A DNA stretch of 29,122 bases from Ophiothrix spiculata (lineage: Eukaryota > Echinodermata > Ophiuroidea > Amphilepidida > Ophiotrichidae): NCBI GenBank assembly GCA_000969725.1, contig JXSR01S018988.1; one strand, 5' to 3'. The notes under the pieces are model-generated. The model was not told the origin of the DNA and did no database searches. It saw only the letters and a program-made list of their open reading frames with translations. The translations under genes and the position numbers were made by a program. Positions 1 to 10,038 of the stretch are shown piece after piece (positions within the stretch are counted from its first letter, which is position 1; every line of letters starts with the position of its first letter).

Positions 1-700
1 TAATTAAAGTTTATTGAATACGTTTTAAAGTTCTTTATTTAATTTCGCAAAAACTACTTTGTTGGTAAATCGGCAAGTTTGATGATGCATTTAAAACTCA
101 GTTTGAAGTACAACCGTGTTTACTTTAAAAAAAAATGAGAGGTTTAAAATATCAACATAGTCTTCTTAGCAATCATCATACACATTGTCTATCATGAATA
201 AACTATCTGAATTGAAATTCAAGTTAAAGTGAAATGAATGTGGAATAATTGAAACGTCGTTCACTTAATCTGAGCTTGTAGGATGGACAGGAAGGAAATA
301 TCCAACGCACCTGGATTGCATCAATAAACAATACGGCTATTGTGTACTGATTTCTCTGGTTTCATTACGTTATATGGCCATACAGATTATTTGGATATCT
401 TTATAAAATTAAAGTGGTGCATTGTTTCGCCATGTAAATGCTGAAAAGTCGTATACACTTTCAATAGATGGCATTAGATGTGTTTATGAAATTGTGTAAT
501 AAAAATATAAAAAATGTGGAATTGTAAAGATATATGTGCCCCGTCATATCGAAAGGTACCTTGCTTTTGGTTATTGAATGTTCGATTGCAGAGTAACATC
601 CAAATTATCGGACTGATACAGAAAACCGTATAGTTCTGAGAAAATCGAGTTTCAATTTTCTGTACTGGTAACACTTGAATGGAGAAAGGATCTTTATCTA
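1..700. repeat. Truncated direct copy of unit block beta (copy 0)
   Basis: From its first base this stretch aligns with about 6952-7600 and 19975-20640, sharing runs such as 'ttattgaatacgttttaaag', 'gttggtaaatcggcaagttt' and 'gccatacagattatttggat'. The homology fades near 700, inside a MITE whose left terminal repeat is at 532-562. The window therefore opens inside a third copy of the repeat. Small open frames here are not conserved in register in the other two copies, so I see no gene. Direct sequence comparison is the basis; the end point is approximate. Confidence 0.9.
532..700. mobile_element. 5' part of a truncated MITE (same family as 7435-7800)
   Basis: The left terminal repeat 'atatgtgccccgtcatat...' at 532-562 matches the left ends at 7435 and 20467. 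The right inverted end found in the other two copies is missing, because homology stops about 140 bases in. This copy was cut either by the duplication junction or by a later deletion. Confidence 0.6.
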
Positions 701-1770
701 CTTTTATACTTGAGGTATATTAAAATATAACTTAAGGCTCAATTTTTAGACCTAATTACTGTGCATACAATAAGACTAAATATCTACTGCCACCAGATGA
801 CGGATTTTTCGGAATTTTTGTTATAATCTAAAAACATACATTAAATTGAAACAATTTGCGGTTGTGATTGTTAGCAAGAAAATGACGATATTCACTGTTA
901 TATTTTCATTTATTGCTTATTATACTTTGGCTTAGGATCTATGTAAATGGCTATATTTCATGTTGAGTATTATGAAAACATGTATTTGAGGCACTTTTTT
1001 TAGTGTTTGAAATGTTTGAAACTAGCTTATTGGTTCATTTCCTACAAATAACAAAATAAAGTATTGCATGTAGTTAAGGAAACTTTTTTTCTTGAGGTTA
1101 ACTGCCATTAAAATGATAAATCCAGAAAAGTGAATATTAGGTTATCCGAATTTTTATAGTTAATGATGCTTTTTAATTATGATGACATTTAACATTTTCA
1201 TTCAAATATTTTTAAACACTTTATAATGAAAAAAAAATGCAACAGGTTAATAAAAATAAATGTGCAAGACTCAAACCATGCATGTACATGATAAAGATCA
1301 CTGGATTAGCAACTAGTGGTGTTTTTAACAATGATCTTAGATCACATAAACGTGTGAATAAATAATATTTTCATAACTTGATACAGCTCAAATTTGAAAG
1401 CCTGAAACTATATTCATGCACACCTATTTTTGGTTGTTCAATGGCTAACAAACCATCTCAAGACCTATTTGAGCTATTTCTCTAAAGAATGTTTTCCTTT
1501 AAACAATTTTTCCATTTTTCAAAATTCAAATGTTACTGTCATTCGAGATTCATCAATAAAGACGTAAATTTGTCATATTTCAGTTAAACCGGTCCACTGT
1601 TCTGATTTTATAAGCAAATCAAAGCTCCCTTATAGTTCAATTTGTAATTTAAATAATTGCCACCATAGATCACATCCATGTTTTAAGCACTCAATCAAAT
1701 CTACAATGATACATAATACAATAAATAAAATACGGTAATTCATTATAAAATTTTGTTGTTCTTGTTTTGT
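701..1770. other. About 1 kb with no recognisable feature
   Basis: AT-rich sequence with no counterpart in the repeat units that I could see, no frame with exon-like composition and no terminal-repeat structure. Its right part is the expected 3' flank of the minus-strand gene that ends at 1818. Confidence 0.5.
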
Positions 1771-1772
1771 AC

Positions 1773-1778
1773 TTTAAT
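1773..1778 (-). terminator. Possible variant poly(A) signal ATTAAA
   Basis: On the minus strand ATTAAA lies about 40 bases past the stop codon at 1818-1820, followed by U/A-rich and 'tgtattatgt' sequence. ATTAAA is the commonest variant of AATAAA in animals, but the hexamer is frequent by chance in sequence this AT-rich. Confidence 0.3.
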
Positions 1779-1817
1779 ACTAAATTCATCATGAAGTCTA
1801 GCTTAAAAGCTGCCATT

Positions 1818-2056
1818 TTATACCATCGCATAAATATAGGCAGCCAATAACAAAGAATAAATAAACGCCGTTTCTGTTGGTTCCTAAAAAAATCAAATAT
1901 TTTGATAAGGAATATTTAAAGTTCTCGGTCAACATTTGGAACTCACATTGTTCATATATGTTACCGTCCATCCCATACGAGCCGTAAATGCAGCTAACAC
2001 ATCTCCTTGCTTTCGCTCAAAATATTGAATCAATTTAGCATTTTCGGGTCTTAAAT
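1818..2056 (-). CDS. Last two exons of an unidentified gene with a hydrophobic C-terminus
   Basis: Two exons read right to left. The first spans 2056-1947 (110 bp). It follows a good acceptor (T-rich tract then 'tgtttgtag') and has 36 open codons beginning LRPENAKLIQYFERKQGD, then VLAAFTARMGWTVTYMNN, with donor 'gtgagt' at 1946-1941. The second spans 1883-1818, follows 'tgatttttttag' and continues in the same phase (0) with EPTETAFIYSLLLAAYIY, then AMV and TAA at 1820-1818. The joined tail is 57 complete residues. Phase agreement, both splice signals and the balanced composition support real coding sequence. The last 16 or so residues are hydrophobic after a polar NNEPTET stretch, which fits either a GPI-anchor signal or a C-terminal membrane segment; this is inference. 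I do not recognise the family. The first exon needs one base from an upstream exon ending in phase 1. The cassette at 2582-2705 ends in phase 2, so it cannot be the immediate neighbour. No copy of these exons was seen inside the repeat units. Confidence 0.7.
1884..1946 (-). other. 63-bp GT-AG intron
   Basis: The intron begins GTGAGT and ends TTTTTTTAG on the minus strand, and splits two frames that join in phase 0. It is unusually short for most molluscs and would be more typical of compact-intron lineages. Reading through it would hit stops, so splicing is needed for the proposed C-terminus. Confidence 0.6.
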
Positions 2057-2414
2057 CTACAAACAGATTAATATGAAAAGGGTTCTTACTTTCGTGTAAT
2101 TATATTCTTGTTAGATGTGATATTGAGTACTCGTGGTTTTACTATCATTTATTGTGATATGGCAGAACGTTTGAAACGCATTATCAATTTCACTTCAAAA
2201 TGAACGCTTTTACAAATACACTTCTGGTTTCCAATCCCAAACAATAACATTTTGATTTCAGATTTGCAACATCTATACGAGAGCAAGAAGAAATTATTTG
2301 TTTGTTTTTTTAAATCAATCTGGTAACCCATTTTCTTGCTCAATAAAATACTTCTTTTGTGTTTAGTTCAAAGACGTAGTAACACAGCCAGATTTTAAAA
2401 TAAAGTCACATTCT

Positions 2415-2750
2415 GATAATTTTCAACCTTCAACTTGATACAAATTTCAAAATCAATTCCATGTTTCGAGTAGAAAATAAATCAGGAAATTATAAGTCAA
2501 GTGATAGACATTAGTTGGTCTAACAAGTTTTATTTCAAACACCCTGCAGTACCATCTGCTATGAAGTCAGTTATCACTTACGGTGACTGAGCTTGATACA
2601 CTGCACTTTGCTCTACCAGAAGGCTACGATACCTTAACGCATTCGGTGTAAAATTGGGTCGCACAACGGAAATTATGGCATCCCTGCTTGAAATTATAAC
2701 GCTTCCTGCATGCACGAAGGATGGTTTAAAGGCTAGCTGAGATTGTGGAA
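2415..2750. repeat. Diverged direct copy of the 6567-6830 segment
   Basis: Shared runs such as 'ttttcaaccttcaa', 'aaataaatcaggaaat' (here) against 'aaactaaaccaggaaat', and 'ggaaattatggcat', appear in the same order and orientation at 6567-6830 and 19595-19855. It is clearly older than the unit 1/unit 2 split, since far more differences separate it from either. It contains the exon-like cassette 2582-2705. Confidence 0.75.
2582..2705 (-). CDS. 124-bp exon-like cassette, intact frame, unidentified
   Basis: On the minus strand 'catgcag' precedes GAAGCG at 2705 and a consensus donor GTAAGTG follows at 2581. Between them one frame is open: SVIISSRDAIISVVRPNF, then TPNALRYRSLLVEQSAVY, then QAQSP, entering in phase 1 and leaving in phase 2. 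The frame actually stays open upstream to about 2808, so the exon could start further 5'. Four relatives elsewhere in the window keep the GCAG/GAAGCG start and mostly the CC/GTGAGT end but have broken frames. Lengths of 124 here and 127 at 6190 differ by a multiple of three, as expected of coding descent, although substitutions show no third-position bias by eye. It could be a live exon, the last intact member of a dying family, or a repeat that only resembles an exon. Confidence 0.4.
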
Positions 2751-3014
2751 GAACATATTTTCTTCTCAATTTCTCCAATGCAAGCAGAACATACTTGACA
2801 GTTAAGCATTAGTTCAAGATTTTAAGTATCTTTACGTCCGTTTAATATCTGCAAATTTCGCGGGAAATTTGACAAGTTTAACATATTAGCCTTATGATCA
2901 GTGAAATTTGTGACCTCAGTACTACAATTTTACCCGCAATTATGATAATCACAGTTGTTGTCCATGAATCGTGTAAACTTGATGGCCAATTTGCTTTACT
3001 ATGTAATACTTTTA
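2751..3014. other. Short stretch between the old repeat and unit 1
   Basis: AT-rich sequence with no recognisable exon, RNA or element. Two overlapping open frames on the plus strand run through it into the repeat and the ATC microsatellite, have no splice or composition support, and are treated as chance. Confidence 0.4.
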
Positions 3015-3082
3015 GAGCTTATACCCAATTTCGAGTATGTCTATCATTATTTGTATTGCCTTTTGAATTTGCAGAGACCCTT

Positions 3083-3100
3083 ATCATCATCATCATCATC
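3083..3100. repeat. (ATC)6 microsatellite
   Basis: Six tandem ATC units. The same place in unit 2 reads 'atcatcttcatc', so the perfect run expanded or decayed after duplication. Confidence 0.9.
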
Positions 3101-3335
3101 TTTTATTCATCATTTTCAGCCTCTCTGTAAGAGCAGATAGGACACAAAAACACGACTATGGTTTCCACTGGAGCAAAAGTATATCTTGATCGGGCCCGAG
3201 GTGAACTAGGGGCATAGGGTACTTTTATCGAGATCGAAGGTGACGAGTAAATCGTTCTTGGGTGCCCACGCAGCTTTTAACCCATAACAGATCAACAATG
3301 TAATTAATGAATGAAATGATAACTAATAGATTGTT
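3100..3335. repeat. GC-richer duplicated segment at the unit's left edge
   Basis: The stretch containing 'aggacacaaaaacacgacta' and 'gatcgggcccgaggtgaact' is well kept at 16600-16800. It is GC-richer than its surroundings and looks like a dispersed repeat or SINE body, but I see no pol III boxes, terminal repeats or conserved frame. Identity unknown. Confidence 0.4.
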
Positions 3336-3355
3336 TTGGTGTAATAAACAGACGG

Positions 3356-4299
3356 TCTCATTTTTTAAGTTCGGACCCAATAAAAGGTGGTTTTGTTACA
3401 TTTCTATCTAAAATATATGCTCTTTTACAGTATATTTTCACTATGGGAACCAAAATAGACTTGTTTAGGGGCTTAAAAGAAAGCTAGATTAATGGTCTTT
3501 CATTTCCAGAAGAATAAAAAAATAAATAATTCAATCAGTAATTGCTACGGTTCGATAAACACAATTAGCCAGGGGTGGTGGCGGAGGTAGAGGAGGAGGA
3601 GGTAGAGGAGGAATTGGTATCAAAGAAGAGGTAGAGGAGGATATCAGGGCAAATAAGTGGTAAAAGAGGATGTTTAGTACAAGAAGATGATAGAGGGGAT
3701 GGTAATGAGGTCTTGGGGTGTGGGGTAGAAAGTTGAAATTAATTATACCAATTGTTAACAAGAGGAGGGTTTTAATCAATCTTAAATTTACTCAAATAAC
3801 AAAATTGAGATTCATATTTGTTTCATCAGGTTAAGCAATGTTAAATACAATGCTAATCTGCTACATTTTATGCCTAGGACACACTTTGCTGAATATAAAC
3901 ACTACAAGCTGCAATTAACTCTTAAATTTGTAATAATATATGCAACATTGATGATGAACTTATTTTCGGATATGTATGGATGGGCAATAGGCTAAACTAT
4001 TTGTTCAACGCACTGACCTTTTATATATAAGTCCTGTTTTTTGTCTGGATGTCAAACAAGTGACGATCATTTTGACGATATTTTTGTTTGTCTCACCCTG
4101 TATAACTCTTAGCCACACTATATGCTTGACTTTATATGCACATTTTGAAAATGCTGACACAATTAGCTTTCAGGATATATATACTTATATGCACTTAAGA
4201 TGTATATTTTTGGAAATCCGGAGGGTTTTATATAAAAAGAGGCTATATTTCACTAAAACACCAATGTAATGCGTTTGGGTCCCAACTTAAAAAATGAGA
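3356..4299. mobile_element. Non-autonomous DNA transposon, 944 bp, 25-bp TIRs, private to unit 1
   Basis: The left end (3356-3380) begins TCTCATTTTTTAAGTTCGGA. The right end (4275-4299) is its reverse complement with a single mismatch. Flanks 3348-3355 'acagacgg' and 4300-4307 'ccagacgg' match at seven of eight bases, an 8-bp target duplication (a 6-bp 'cagacg' reading is also possible). Unit 2 shows the unoccupied site 'aaatagacgataaaagg' near 16825. There is no transposase. An 8-bp duplication is seen in hAT-like and P-like families, but these termini fit neither clearly, so I leave it unclassified. A purine-rich tract lies inside. Confidence 0.88.
3571..3735. repeat. Purine-rich GGAGGTAGAGGA tract inside the MITE
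   Basis: The plus strand is strongly purine-biased, with repeated GGAGGTAGAGG-type motifs and then degenerate GAGGATG/AAGAGG runs. One plus frame reads Gly/Arg-rich and then IGIKEEVEEDIRANKW before a stop, and the minus strand reads proline-rich. Both are what such triplet-like repeats give by chance. It may be an expanded microsatellite carried by the element. Confidence 0.6.
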
Positions 4300-4307
4300 C
4301 CAGACGG

Positions 4308-6189
4308 TAAAAAGAAATTTCATTCGTATATCATGATATTTGTGATAGTCATGATATAATTTACAATCATGTTTTGATCATGTGGTGTTATACACCCGGA
4401 TTACACCTTATGCTTCGAAAATGTGCGGGTTGTTCACAGTAATATATATTAGCTGAAAACATCTCAATATTCCTAGAATGTCAACAACATGAATGTCATC
4501 TTCAAGTTTACAAAAATAGAGTAATCAAAATATTCAGTTTTGTTAGGAACAAACAGAAGAAGGATTGTATTTATCCTGTGTTATTGGCTGCCTGTGTAAA
4601 GATTAAGTCGAAAGTGATGTTATTGCTAACACCATTATAGTTTGGTACCATTTGGTGATATAGCTATATGGCGTTAAAAGTTTTTTTGAAAATGAAGAAA
4701 AGATCAAGTACAAAGCAAGTACAAATACATGTACAACAATTCACAGTCAAGTACCCTTTGTAAAAATACATTTCTTTAATTTAATACTTGGTTCTATTTT
4801 TGTGTTAATTTCACAATGGTTGTTGCATTATTACAAGACGTTAAGCGAGAAATTATGACACCTGCATTCCGCAAATTACATACAAACACCTGCTCACGTA
4901 AAATAAAATAAAGTAAATGATTGGATTATGTTTAAACCCCATACTATAAACAAAATCAATCTGGCAATAAGACATAGATGACGTCATATTAACACCAAAA
5001 ATCACACCCGCAAGTTATTTAAAATCCCATGTGTATTTTTAGATTATAACAACAATACCAAGAGTATTCTCCTACGCGGCTTGTTGAAGATCTGACTTTC
5101 TTTAAATGTTATTATTTATTATGCACCTGCATAATCGAGTTCTAAATAATTCCATTTTAATACCACATCTTACTTATTACAACTCTGATTTATTTTTCAG
5201 TTCAGCATAAATATTAGTATAAAAGCAAGATGCGGGATAATGCATTTGCATACAAAATAAAATCGACTCCTTTTGAAGAGTTATCTGAAAATCATGAGAT
5301 TACACCGGTGATCTTAAAACCAAACCTATACCATCAGCTTTGCTTCAGGCATTGTCAGGGTTTTGGGATCATCTCATGAAAATAATTTAAGCCATATACC
5401 GAACAAAAAACAGTATATATTCGTTTAATATAAAAGTATCGATATAAAATTTGTCAATTGAGTGCTTGAAAGAACATTTTTTCTACGTAAACACTTTGAT
5501 GATCTATATCATATCGTGTTTTGCGTACAAGAAAAGAAGCTTACGCACCGTAGAACGCTTATATGGCGAGCGTAGCACTACACTCTCATCACTCAAAAAA
5601 GATAAGTGTCGAAAGATTACCATCGAAAAATTGCACAACTATGTCCAAAAACTGCCCATCTAGTAAATGAAATAGAGAAATCAGTGCACAATGGACACAT
5701 TGATTATTGATACAACCCAGGTGCATTGGAATATCACCTTTCATATACTTGATTTTCTTTTTCAGATTTCATACCTGATAATTTATTCATGACAGAAATG
5801 TAATTCGACCATTTGTTTTGAAGAAAATGTTGATATCGTATATCTTCATTAAGTAAACACATTGTAAACAACCTTATCATGCTTATAGTCGATAGTGATT
5901 TATCTCTGCTTTAACAATGTTCACATTTATTCTGTGACTGTGAATGAACTGAGGTAACAAAGTTTTGTAAAGTATGTAATGAAACCTGTTAACTTCTCTT
6001 GTTAAGCTAAATATTAGCTAACAAAGGATTTTTCCGCAAAGACAAAATTTATTATTACATTATTCAACATTGAATACAAAACTATGTCAGGTCAGTTAGT
6101 ACTGGAGCATTTGGGAAGTAAAGTTTATTTAGGATCTTATTTGAATGATATTTCATATAAAACCTGTATTAATATCTTTGTTTTTGCAG
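4308..6189. repeat. Block alpha of unit 1: duplicated non-coding sequence
   Basis: Aligns with about 16830-19232. It includes a full palindromic CRE-type TGACGTCA at 4979-4986, also kept in unit 2. A 70-codon open frame at 5451-5663 loses its register in unit 2, where about 30 bases inside it are missing or changed, so I do not call it a gene. Confidence 0.8.
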
Positions 6190-6316
6190 GAAGCGTTATG
6201 ATGTCAAACAGGTACGCCAAAATTTCCGCTGTGTGACCCAATTTTGCACTGAATGCGTTAATGTATCATGGCATTTATAAGCTGCAGAATGCAGTGATCA
6301 ATGAAGTTCAGTCTCC
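6190..6316 (+). pseudogene. Exon-like cassette with an in-frame stop (left arm of inverted pair)
   Basis: A strong acceptor ('ctttgtttttgcag') precedes GAAGCG and a donor GTGAGTG follows CTCC. The frame matching the cassette at 2582-2705 reads SVMMSNRYAKISAV, then TGA where the intact copy has CGA (Arg), then PNFALNALMYHGIYKL and QNAVINEVQSP. The length of 127 bp equals the intact 124 plus one codon. One C-to-T change disables it. The minus-strand relative at 6684-6806 faces it. Confidence 0.6.
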
Positions 6317-6683
6317 GTGAGTGACTACTAGTACTTAATCGATACCAGATAAGGCACTACGGGTATTGAAGCTTGTTAAACTAGCAAAATATTTCACCTG
6401 AATTATGACATCTTCTTTGACTTCTTTGAAATTAACAAGGTTGAAATGTAGAATAAATCAATAAATATTAGGTGTTTTTGTCAAAGTGAAGGAATGAAAA
6501 TATTATCTTTCTGCAATGTCAGTATATGGATATATTGTGTATTCAAGAATGTACATTAACATTATTGTACTTTTCAACCTTCAATCCGATAAGAATGCAA
6601 AAATCCATAAGTGTTTCTGATAGAAACTAAACCAGGAAATCAGAGCTCAATTGTCATCTGCCACATAGTAAGTTGTCACTCAC
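6317..6683. other. Spacer between the inverted exon-like cassettes
   Basis: A 367-bp AT-rich loop between two cassette copies in opposite orientation, collinear in unit 2 (19355-19707). No feature recognised inside it. Confidence 0.5.
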
Positions 6684-6806
6684 GGTGGCTGAACGTCTAC
6701 ACTGCACTTTACGTAACCTGAATACAAGGATGCCTCAACGCATTAAGTGTAAACTTTTGTGACACAGCGGAAATTATGGCATACCTGTATGAAATTCTTA
6801 CGCTTC
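6684..6806 (-). pseudogene. Decayed exon-like cassette (right arm of inverted pair)
   Basis: The minus strand keeps acceptor 'cgtgtttgcag' before GAAGCG and donor GTGAGTG after CCACC, so the splice signals outlived the frame. The matching frame starts SVRISYRYAIISAV but carries two internal stops in its second half. The length is 123 bp. It is a direct relative of 2582-2705 (same strand, shared flanks), and together with 6190-6316 forms an inverted repeat. Confidence 0.55.
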
Positions 6807-6951
6807 CTGCAAACACGAAAGATATTAGAACAGGTTTTGTGTGAAACAACATGCAAGAAAGATTTAACAAAATCTTTCGATATTTTCTTTCCCAATTGTT
6901 CCAATATTAGGCGACCTGACATAGTTTTCGAGTATTCTTTTTTAAATTATT

Positions 6952-7434
6952 TAATTAAAGTTTATTGAATACGTTTTAAAGCTCTTTATTTAGTTTCCCT
7001 AACTACTTTGTTGGTAAATCGGCAAGTTTGATGATGTATTTAAAAAAAAATTTGAAGAACAACCGTGTTTACTTGATTCATCATACGCATTGTCTATCAT
7101 GAATAAACTATCTGAATTGAAATTCAAGTAAGTGTAATGAATGTGGAATACTTGAAACGTCGTTCACTTAATCTGAGCTTGTGGGATGGGGAGAAAGGAC
7201 ATATCCAACGCACCTGGATTGCATCAATAAACAATGCGTCCATTGTGTACAGATTTCTTTGGTTTCATTACGTTATATGGCCATACAGATTATTTGGATA
7301 TCTTTGTAAAATTATAGTGGTGCACTGATTCGCCATGTAAATGCTGGAAAGTCGTATACCCTTTCAATAGATGCCATTAGATGTGTTTATGAAATTGTGT
7401 AATATTAATATCAAAAATGTGGAATTGTAAAGAT
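6952..7434. repeat. Block beta of unit 1: non-coding repeat
   Basis: The best replicated part of the array, present at 1-531, here and at about 19975-20466. Small frames differ between the three copies, which argues against coding. Confidence 0.85.
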
Positions 7435-7800
7435 ATATGTGCCCCGTCATATCGAAAGGTACCTTGCTTTTGGTTATTGGATGTTCGATTGCAAAGTTAC
7501 ATCCGAATTGGTAAAAGTTGTCGGGCTGATACACTTTGAAAATCGAGTTTAAAGTTTTTGTTGTGGTAAAACTTGAACGGAGAAAGGATTTTTTTATCTC
7601 AGTCTTTAAAACATTTGTGTTATGATTTGGATGTTGAAACATAATTAATATGATAAAATACACATCAGAGGTAACGTTTCTGATGAAATTAGAAATTCGA
7701 TCTTGGACGTGATTTTTGACTATGCTCAGCTTCAATGGCCTGTATCTCGTAATTTGCTATGCCGACCTTAAGGTACTTTTCAATATGACGGGTCACATAT
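7435..7800. mobile_element. MITE, 366 bp, 31-bp terminal inverted repeats
   Basis: The left end 7435-7465 (atatgtgccccgtcatat...) and the right end 7770-7800 are inverted repeats matching at 28 of 31 bases. I could not find a convincing target duplication. A 123-codon minus-strand frame fills much of the element, but changes relative to unit 2 are mostly amino-acid altering and the frame breaks there, so it is not a gene. The element is in units 1 and 2 and truncated at 532-700, so it predates the duplication. Confidence 0.75.
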
Positions 7801-9779
7801 TTTAAACATAAGACCAATGCCGTATTATCTGAGTTCACTGGGAGTCGAATTGAATTAAGTTAAATTTTGTGCATACTCGTCTGCTTTGATTAATTGTATT
7901 TTACATCTGAATTTCCGATTAGAGTCAAATAAAAAGTATATTAAAGAAAAAAAATAAAATATTGCTATCATTTACAAATTCTAAAAAGTCCCAAATATGC
8001 ATATTTCACCTCCTAATGAGTTGCATAGTGCCTTAATAAATATGTATTCGATATAGTTTTACGGCGCTCGAAATTATCTTCTGCTTTATAATAATATATT
8101 GTAAAGCAGAAGTCATATTTATCAACTTATTATCTTTACGTGCTTAAAGTACATTTTAGTTAGGTTAACCCCACGATTCACTGCTTAGATCATTATACCT
8201 GACGCTTTCTGTAGAGGCTTATCTTAGAATCAAGTGAAATGTCTTAATAAGGTGTATCAAGAAATAAACCAAACAAAAAATTTGCCTCTCGCTTGTTTGC
8301 ATTCAGTATCCCATTATGTCAACATCAATTTATGGAGTTATTGATGAAAGAAAGAATGAAAGAAAAAGTAATTAGTGAATATCATAATAATTGAGGTATA
8401 TTTTGTTTAAAACCTAAGCCTCTGTTTTCCAAAATCTAATAACTTGATCAAAATTTAAAAGTCATTCATAGTGATTTTACTGATTAATTTTCCAAGCAAA
8501 CATTTTTCTCAATAGATTAATTAAAAAAAAATTTCCTGAAAGTAATTAATACTACATGAAAAACATATTTCTTAATTATTCAATAAATTGTACGGTTAAT
8601 ACTCTCCTTTTTTCAACTCAGAATACTTAATTTCACATTTAAGCATGTTAATGACAGATACAACAAGGATAACAGCGTTTTAATTTTACCAATTATATCT
8701 TTTCAGAATGGTTATTTTAGACCGCAGAAAACAATAGATTGCTGATAAAACAATTATTTCCTTCAACACTCTGTTCAATTTACATGTATATACGATTCCT
8801 CTGATGAATACAATTTACTTAAAGAGCCTAAAAATTGACATTGGGTTAACATTGCAGACGTAGTATTAAGGGGATGAATCAGTGACACAGTTTTAGCTCT
8901 TTGATTTTTAAAAATACCCATTCAACAAAACAGAAATGTAAACACATAATATGATCTTTTATTATTGGTAAATTCACCGCCATGCATTCCGATACATGAA
9001 ATATAGATATGAATTCTATTAGTGATATTAAGTTATTTCCTGCAGCTGCAATTTGATACCAATGTAAACAAGAGAATTGGAATCAAGCTGCTTGTAACAG
9101 GTGTTTATCAAATATCTGCCCCTTATTTGGGGAAAAAGAAATAAATACCGTAAGGATAAAGAATCGCATTATATATCAAATAGTAAGATCAAATAGAAAT
9201 ATTATTACTTTATCAAAAAGAATTGTATATAAATTCTAATTAAGATAACGTTGAACATTTCAATAATAGGAGTTGAATACAAGACATACAGTATCATGAG
9301 AAGTTCTGCCTAAAATTCCTAAATGTAAATAATTCAAACGATAATGTATATAAAACTTAGCTCACTTAATGTGATTCTCTGATTATATTTCATTTATTTG
9401 TAACAAGCTATCAATAGAAAGAGTAAAGAGAAGGATTAATCTAAACGTCTCAAGGAAGTTATTGCAGACAAATGTAATGAAACAAATTCAACAAATATTT
9501 GTCTTTAATTCTTTGCTTAATTGGAAGATGTATATAGATACCAGAATCAGGATGCTTATCTAGCCATGTTAATTACAGTAATAAGGATAAATCTGAAACA
9601 TTTAACGAAAGTAATTGTTGGCAAATAAAAAGAAACAATTTCAAAAACACATTTCTCTTTCTAAATTTGAAAATACAATCCATATAACACTTAAAATGCT
9701 TATCCATGTTGATTACAGTTACAACAAAGGAGAACGCATGAAAATAGAGCCTCTAATGAAATACCGTAATTGTAGTTTT
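7801..9779. repeat. Block gamma of unit 1: non-coding repeat
   Basis: Aligns with about 20817-23165. Its part 8130-9180 is also found, more diverged, at 27860-28790. Bases 9255-9420 are absent from unit 2, which has a clean-looking join 'ttgacaaattagagtaaa'. It contains the hairpin 8079-8111. No frame is conserved. Confidence 0.82.
8079..8111. other. Perfect 10-bp hairpin kept in both units
   Basis: TTCTGCTTTA and its exact reverse complement TAAAGCAGAA are separated by 13 AT-only or AT-rich bases. At 21098-21130 both arms are unchanged although the loop differs. The stem is too short for a microRNA precursor. Confidence 0.5.
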
Positions 9780-10038
9780 TAAAAGGAGTTTATATCCATA
9801 CTCATCCAGTCAAGTAACTAATGCAATTAACGAATACCAGCATAATACCATGTGACAATTTTGAGCAATTTTCAAAGGTATTCCAACACTTAGTTTCATT
9901 TTATCTTAAACTTTTGTCGCGCACCTGTCGTACCAACCAATGCAATGGTGGTATTTAGGTTGTCTAGATTTTTCAAGAAATGCTATTGCAGCAAAAGTTA
10001 TTCTTGCTTTATAGTCGCTCATTGCTTTCTTGCGAATA

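Noticed and set aside
3083-3100. CRISPR-like or other regularly spaced array
   Set aside because: Only simple microsatellites and large direct duplications were found, with no spaced short repeats.
3531-3779. Proline-rich minus-strand frame
   Set aside because: A direct consequence of the GGAGGTAGAGG repeat within a MITE; no splice or domain evidence.
5451-5663. 70-codon plus-strand frame with a lysine-rich end
   Set aside because: The counterpart in unit 2 (18460-18690) has length changes that destroy the frame and opens in a different register.
7364-7735. 123-codon open frame on the minus strand, the longest in the window
   Set aside because: It lies largely inside a TIR-bounded MITE. 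Differences from unit 2 are mostly amino-acid changing and the frame shifts there; copy 0 breaks it too. No splice or start context.
8079-8111. MicroRNA precursor
   Set aside because: The 10-bp stem is too short for a precursor arm, and flanking bases do not extend the pairing.
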